Made by a program: the position numbers and the translations under genes
Shown here: one piece after another, positions 5,405 through 8,057 of the stretch
Layout: each line of letters opens with the position of its first letter
How positions within the stretch are numbered: the first letter of the stretch is position 1
Notes under the pieces: generated by a model
What the model was told of the DNA's origin: nothing
The model's database searches: none
The model's input: only the letters and a program-made list of their open reading frames with translations
Assembly: GCA_934645125.1 (NCBI GenBank)
Contig: CAKUDT010000050.1
Coordinates: 1 to 8,057, forward strand
Source: an uncultured Eggerthellaceae bacterium
Lineage (GTDB): Bacteria; Actinomycetota; Coriobacteriia; Coriobacteriales; Eggerthellaceae
Reading direction: 5' to 3'
DNA: 8,057 nucleotides

Positions 5405-6261
5405 TGGATTCAATCTTCAATAACATGTTAGCGCCCTATGTGGCGACAACGCCAGCCGACAAGAAAAACGCCGCGAAAGAAGTAATCCAAGAGATGGTTC
5501 TGTGCGGCTTGTCGCGGTCTGGGCTCTTTGATCATGCCGCTTTCTATGGAGGTACGGCGCTTAGAATTTTTTACGGCCTCGACAGGTTTTCCGAGGATTT
5601 GGATTTTTCGCTCACGGCCCCAAGTAAAGAATTTGATATAAGTAGTTACTTCCCTCTGCTCGAGAAAGAAATGCGTTCTTTCGGACTCAACATGTCTGTA
5701 GAGCAGAAGCAAAAGCACGTGGATAGTCAAATTCAATCAGCATTTCTTAAAGGTGATACCCAAGAGCATTTATTGTTGTTCTTTCCGGGCGAGCAAATAC
5801 AGGCGGCAGCGGGTGAGAAAATAAAAATCAAATTTGAGATAGACACAAATCCGGCGCCTTTCGCGCAGTTCTCTCAACGATACCGTTTGCTTCCCGCCCC
5901 GTATCAAGTGCGCCTTTACAATGAACCTTCTCTATTTGCAGGAAAGATTCATGCGGTATTATGCCGAGGCTGGAAGAATCGAATTAAAGGACGTGACTTA
6001 TATGATTACGTGTTCTATCTCTCTCGAAATACTATGGTAAACCTTGCACACTTGAGAGCCAAATTGATGCAGACAGGCTTTTTGCAAGATGACGCAGAGT
6101 TTGAGATGGCGCATTTGAAAAACGCTTTATTTGAACGATTTCATGCTATCGACTACGAAAATGCAAAAGCCGATGTGGCTCCGTTTCTTTCGAACAGAAG
6201 CTCCCTCGACTTGTGGAGCGAAGATTTCTTCTGCGATATCACGAAGAGTTTACTTCGGTAA
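5404..6261 (+). CDS. abiEii: AbiEii toxin, nucleotidyltransferase
   Basis: A 285-residue protein of the DNA polymerase-beta-like nucleotidyltransferase fold used by AbiEii/MenT toxins. Motif I is GGTALR (49-54) followed by the metal-binding SEDLDFS (63-69, acidic E64, D65 and D67). KFEIDTNP (143-150) supplies the third acidic position. SLFAGKIHAVLCR (176-188, K181) and GRDLYDYVFY (196-205) match the later conserved motifs, so all expected motifs are intact. Family members block growth on phage infection, and related MenT toxins transfer nucleotides to tRNA; the substrate of this one cannot be told from sequence. It starts inside the abiEi stop codon, so the two are co-translated. No clear terminator follows. 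Confidence 0.92.
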   Translation: MDSIFNNMLAPYVATTPADKKNAAKEVIQEMVLCGLSRSGLFDHAAFYGGTALRIFYGLDRFSEDLDFSLTAPSKEFDISSYFPLLEKEMRSFGLNMSVEQKQKHVDSQIQSAFLKGDTQEHLLLFFPGEQIQAAAGEKIKIKFEIDTNPAPFAQFSQRYRLLPAPYQVRLYNEPSLFAGKIHAVLCRGWKNRIKGRDLYDYVFYLSRNTMVNLAHLRAKLMQTGFLQDDAEFEMAHLKNALFERFHAIDYENAKADVAPFLSNRSSLDLWSEDFFCDITKSLLR

Positions 6262-6381
6262 TCATTTTGCGGCAATTGTTAATTCCACCTCATAGGATAG
6301 TTTATTTTCAGCTTTTGCATGGAATCGGTTGGCACATTACCTGGTCTATGCGCTGGTCGTGCGTACGGTAGTCAAAATCAT

Positions 6382-6406
6382 GAATCACCCTTCAAGAGGG
6401 TGGTTT
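6382..6406 (+). repeat. Hairpin resembling a solo IS200/IS605-type end
   Basis: GAATCACCCT (6382-6391) pairs with AGGGTGGTTT (6397-6406) around TCAAG, with two G-T pairs. The form 'GAAtCACCC...GGGTGGTTT', followed shortly by a GAGCCC...AAGG segment, resembles the subterminal hairpins at the ends of many IS200/IS605 elements. No TnpA or TnpB sequence is present in the window, so if the reading is correct it is a solo end or remnant. It could also serve as a weak terminator for the abiE operon. Confidence 0.35.
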
Positions 6407-6453
6407 ACACGAGCCCATAAGGCCAAGGGTCATCGCCTGCAGTCCCTGCGAGT

Positions 6454-7083
6454 CTACGCCTCTTTTGCCCTGAAGTCCTCCCAGCGGGAAAGACGGCGGT
6501 TGCATTTCGCCAACGAGTACTTCTCGAACCCCTGCTGCTTCCCCCAATCGGCGAGGTAGTCGTGTTCGGGATCAGCGAGGTCGTCCCATGCGTGCAGGAA
6601 CCTGCTCAGGCCACCTTCGCCACCGACGTCGTCTGGCGGCCAGGCGCCGATTCCCTTCTCCACGTGCGGCAAAGCACTCGATTCCCGATCGAAGAGGTAG
6701 CCCATGCGCGTGATGGATATCTCCCAGCCGTCGCCGTAGTCGTAGGAGTACAACATGGACGGCAACTCGGACAGCGCATCCTCGACCGAGACCTTCGCGG
6801 CGTCGCGCTTGGCAATCTCGGGGGTAAAATCCTCCAGCTGCTCTATCTGCCAGAGGGGTTCCGCCTGCACGACTTTGCCCTTTGATACGAACTTGAAATT
6901 GTACAGGTGGTAGTTCAGCCAGTTTCCGCAGGCCTGGATCATAGTGTGCAGGTCGTCGAGAGGGGATGCGGCGGGCACCAAAAGAATGCGAGAGCACTCA
7001 AGCTCGTCAAAGAGGAAATCTAACCTCAATCTGAGGGCGAGTTCGCAATGCTGCGTCTCGCGTCCCTGCGTGTTCGTTGCCAT
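6454..7083 (-). CDS. pRiA4b ORF-3-like protein
   Basis: A 209-residue protein. GGAGG (7094-7090) is six bases before the ATG, which fixes the start. It carries the family hallmarks: SYDYGDGWEISI (113-124), then WPPDDVGGEGGLSRFLHAW (148-166) with DPEHDYLADW (171-180), and a C-terminal NRRLSR. Proteins of this family occur alone on plasmids and in accessory regions and as a passenger in IS1096; their biochemical role is not established. The N-terminal 45 residues (ELALRLRLDFLFDELECSRI) are less typical of the family. It is convergent with the abiE operon and its downstream end is 192 bp from abiEii. No transposase is attached, so it is not obviously part of an IS. Confidence 0.82.
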   Translation of the reverse strand: MATNTQGRETQHCELALRLRLDFLFDELECSRILLVPAASPLDDLHTMIQACGNWLNYHLYNFKFVSKGKVVQAEPLWQIEQLEDFTPEIAKRDAAKVSVEDALSELPSMLYSYDYGDGWEISITRMGYLFDRESSALPHVEKGIGAWPPDDVGGEGGLSRFLHAWDDLADPEHDYLADWGKQQGFEKYSLAKCNRRLSRWEDFRAKEA

Positions 7084-7218
7084 GCGGAACCTCCGTTTTC
7101 CAATCGATTGCGCTTATTACGATGAGTATTGTCGCACGCGGAAGAGGAATCGTCCATATGCGTGCCGCCGACGTGGGACGCACCGATATATTTGCGCATC
7201 AACAGACTGACTTTCATG
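7084..7218. other. Upstream region of the pRiA4b-like gene, nothing distinct
   Basis: Apart from the ribosome binding site of the pRiA4b-like gene I see no convincing promoter boxes, hairpins or reading frames in this stretch. Confidence 0.4.
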
Positions 7219-7455
7219 CATGTTGTTGAAAAATGGCTCCCTAATTCGAAGTTGATACGGTTTGGAAGTAGGTCGGGAACATGAATCGAAGCATTTTCCC
7301 ATAAGCGCGTTGTTTGCGAAAAACAGATCTTAGGAAAATGCCAGTTCAAGATTATACTTGACCAGAGTATAATCAAACTCCTGCTCAATGCAGAGTTTCG
7401 ACCTACTTCCAACCTATCACAACTTCGAATTTGGCCCTGGTTTTTCAACAACATG
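7219..7455. mobile_element. Palindromic MITE-like element, about 237 bp
   Basis: Three blocks of perfect complementarity occur in the same order and at closely similar spacing from both ends. CATGTTGTTGAAAAA (7219-7233) pairs with 7441-7455; AATTCGAAGTTG (7243-7254) with 7420-7431; TTGGAAGTAGGTCG (7262-7275) with 7399-7412. The first two blocks are separated by nine unpaired bases on each side. The centre adds GCATTTTCC/GGAAAATGC (7291-7299 and 7333-7341) and GATTATACT/AGTATAATC (7350-7358 and 7366-7374). No protein is encoded. CATG at both ends may be a 4-bp target duplication, but CATG is itself palindromic, so it could equally belong to the arms. Confidence 0.65.
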
Positions 7456-7543
7456 ATACGATAGCAACCACTGATGCAATCTCATCAAGCGGCAAAACCC
7501 ATGACTGGACTTGCCGCCCCGAGAAAAACGCAATCGCAACCAG
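7456..7543. other. Spacer downstream of the doc remnant with a weak hairpin
   Basis: GCGGCAA (7489-7495) pairs with TTGCCGC (7511-7517) across a 15-base loop. It lies just past the stop codon of the minus-strand doc fragment and may be its former terminator, although there is no T-tract on the minus strand. Confidence 0.3.
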
Positions 7544-7738
7544 CTAACGCACAGTAGCTTGCACCCAGCTCACCAATTCCTCGAAACCCCACGAGCCGTC
7601 AGCCACGCCGCTCATAGCTTCCAACAGCTCGGCATGACCCGGCCGGAACTCGAAACCAGACATCCTGAGATATGCGCCCATGAGAGCGGTGGCGGTCCGT
7701 TTGTTACCATCGACGAACGGATGATCCTTGATGATACC
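7544..7738 (-). pseudogene. doc: Doc/Fic-family toxin gene, 3' half only, cut by an IS
   Basis: Read on the minus strand, the segment encodes 64 residues and a TAG stop. It opens GIIKDHPFVDGNKRTA, which contains the Fic-type motif H-P-F-x-D-G-N-K-R of the Doc (death on curing) kinase. The tail (GAYLRMSGFEF, then GFEELVSWVQATVR) is the normal Doc C-terminus. Doc proteins phosphorylate EF-Tu and are neutralised by Phd-type antitoxins. The N-terminal half is absent: one codon upstream of the Gly the frame runs into TAA (7744-7742), and homology ends exactly where the IS21-like end starts. The missing half, and any antitoxin gene, would lie beyond the IS, outside the window. The fragment has no start codon of its own. 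Confidence 0.8.
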
Positions 7739-7758
7739 TGATTATTACGATGCAAACA

Positions 7759-7802
7759 GGCACTGAATACAATTTTTAGCGGCACTCGCTACAATTTCTA
7801 CC
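7759..7802 (+). repeat. Two tandem 22-bp repeats at the IS21-like end
   Basis: Unit 7759-7780 and unit 7781-7802 share GGCACT, then ACAATTT and TA at the same offsets, agreeing at 17 of 22 positions. A third GGCACT occurs at 7824-7829. Repeats of this kind at the end of an IS21-family element are binding sites for the transposase; here that is inferred from position. Confidence 0.6.
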
Positions 7803-7814
7803 AGCACCCATTCC

Positions 7815-7854
7815 AACGTCATTGGCACTTTAGCCAATGACGTTATTTCTTTTT
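7815..7854 (+). terminator. Terminator-like hairpin upstream of istA
   Basis: AACGTCATTGGC (7815-7826) and GCCAATGACGTT (7833-7844) form a perfect 12-bp stem with a 6-base loop, followed by a T-rich run ATTTCTTTTT. On the plus strand it would stop transcripts entering the IS from outside before they reach istA. Confidence 0.6.
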
Positions 7855-7915
7855 GCAGGAAAATCATCTTGTGTGCGACATAGGGTTCGCACGTTCGAGA
7901 TGAAAGGGGTACTGC

Positions 7916-8057
7916 ATGAAGAAAGTGCATTACCGCGACATCCTGAGATGCCGGGAAAACCATATGAGTCAGGTGCAAATCGCAAAGGCCTGCGGTTGTT
8001 CCAGGGCTGCTGTTCAGGATGTCATTAAGCTCGCAAAAGAGAAAGGCGTCACCTGGG
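7916..8057 (+). CDS. istA: IS21-family transposase IstA, N-terminal part
   Basis: Only the first 47 codons are in the window. AAAGGGG (7903-7909) is a good ribosome binding site for the ATG at 7916. The protein begins MKKVHYRDILRCREN and continues with the helix-turn-helix IAKACGCSRAAVQDVI and then AKEKGVTW. This is the standard N-terminus of IS21-family IstA ('YREILR...IA...gcSR.tV..vl..A...gl.W'). IstA is a DDE transposase that acts with the ATPase IstB. The catalytic domain lies beyond the window, so intactness cannot be judged. Confidence 0.82.
   Translation, partial: MKKVHYRDILRCRENHMSQVQIAKACGCSRAAVQDVIKLAKEKGVTW

Larger units (their letters stand above)
7739..8057 (+). mobile_element. 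Left end of an IS21-family insertion sequence (partial)
   Basis: The proposed first bases are TGATTATTACGATGC; IS21-family ends normally start with TG. This is the point where the doc reading frame is broken. Within the next 65 bp are two imperfect 22-bp direct repeats, as expected for the multiple transposase-binding sites of IS21-family ends. A terminator-like hairpin and the start of an istA gene follow. The element continues beyond the window, where istB and the right end should be found. Confidence 0.7.

Noticed and set aside
7026..7454. A minus-strand frame of 142 codons
   Set aside because: It overlaps the start of the pRiA4b-like gene in another frame and runs through both arms of the MITE-like element.
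7511..7741. A plus-strand frame of 76 codons
   Set aside because: It is the antisense shadow of the doc fragment, whose Fic motif is on the minus strand.
7745..7978. A minus-strand frame of 77 codons considered as the missing start of doc
   Set aside because: It is separated from doc by stop codons, is in a different frame, and lies over the IS end and istA start.

Overview
The window looks like an accessory stretch of a Coriobacteriia chromosome, most likely Eggerthellaceae. I infer this from the style of the UmuC/UvrX-type polymerase with its YolD-like partner, a LexA box of the Gram-positive type, a Tat-dependent lipoprotein and the GC-rich coding style at the left end. No rRNA, tRNA or other firm taxonomic marker is present, so the assignment is tentative.

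Left block (1-3715). The 3' end of an ABC-2 type permease (1-399, +) converges on a two-gene SOS-type operon on the minus strand: a Y-family translesion DNA polymerase (914-2812) followed by a YolD-like protein (423-917), joined by an ATGA overlap. A near-consensus LexA box covers the polymerase start codon, and the promoter in front of it suggests a leaderless mRNA. The polymerase carries two low-complexity insertions. A divergent gene (3035-3715, +) encodes a Tat-exported lipoprotein. The intergenic space between them holds a perfect 21-bp-arm hairpin of REP type and two abutting perfect palindromes just ahead of the lipoprotein's ribosome binding site.

Middle block (3716-4790). About 1 kb has no convincing gene. 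It contains a series of long imperfect inverted repeats (about 175, 130 and 114 bp overall) and smaller hairpins. Its nature is unknown: degraded small mobile elements or structured RNAs are both possible.

Defence block (4793-6261). An AbiEi/AbiEii type IV toxin-antitoxin (abortive infection) operon with overlapping genes (TAATG) and its own promoter. It is visibly more AT-rich than the polymerase operon, which fits horizontal acquisition.

Right block (6262-8057). A possible solo end of an IS200/IS605-like element is followed by a convergent pRiA4b ORF-3-like gene (6454-7083, -), a 237-bp palindromic MITE-like element (7219-7455), and the 3' half of a Doc/Fic toxin gene (minus strand). The doc homology stops exactly where the left end of an IS21-family element begins (7739). 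That end has TG terminal bases, two 22-bp repeats, a terminator-like hairpin and the start of istA, which runs off the window.

Overall the right half reads as a hotspot of defence/toxin modules and mobile elements beside an SOS-controlled mutagenic polymerase operon.
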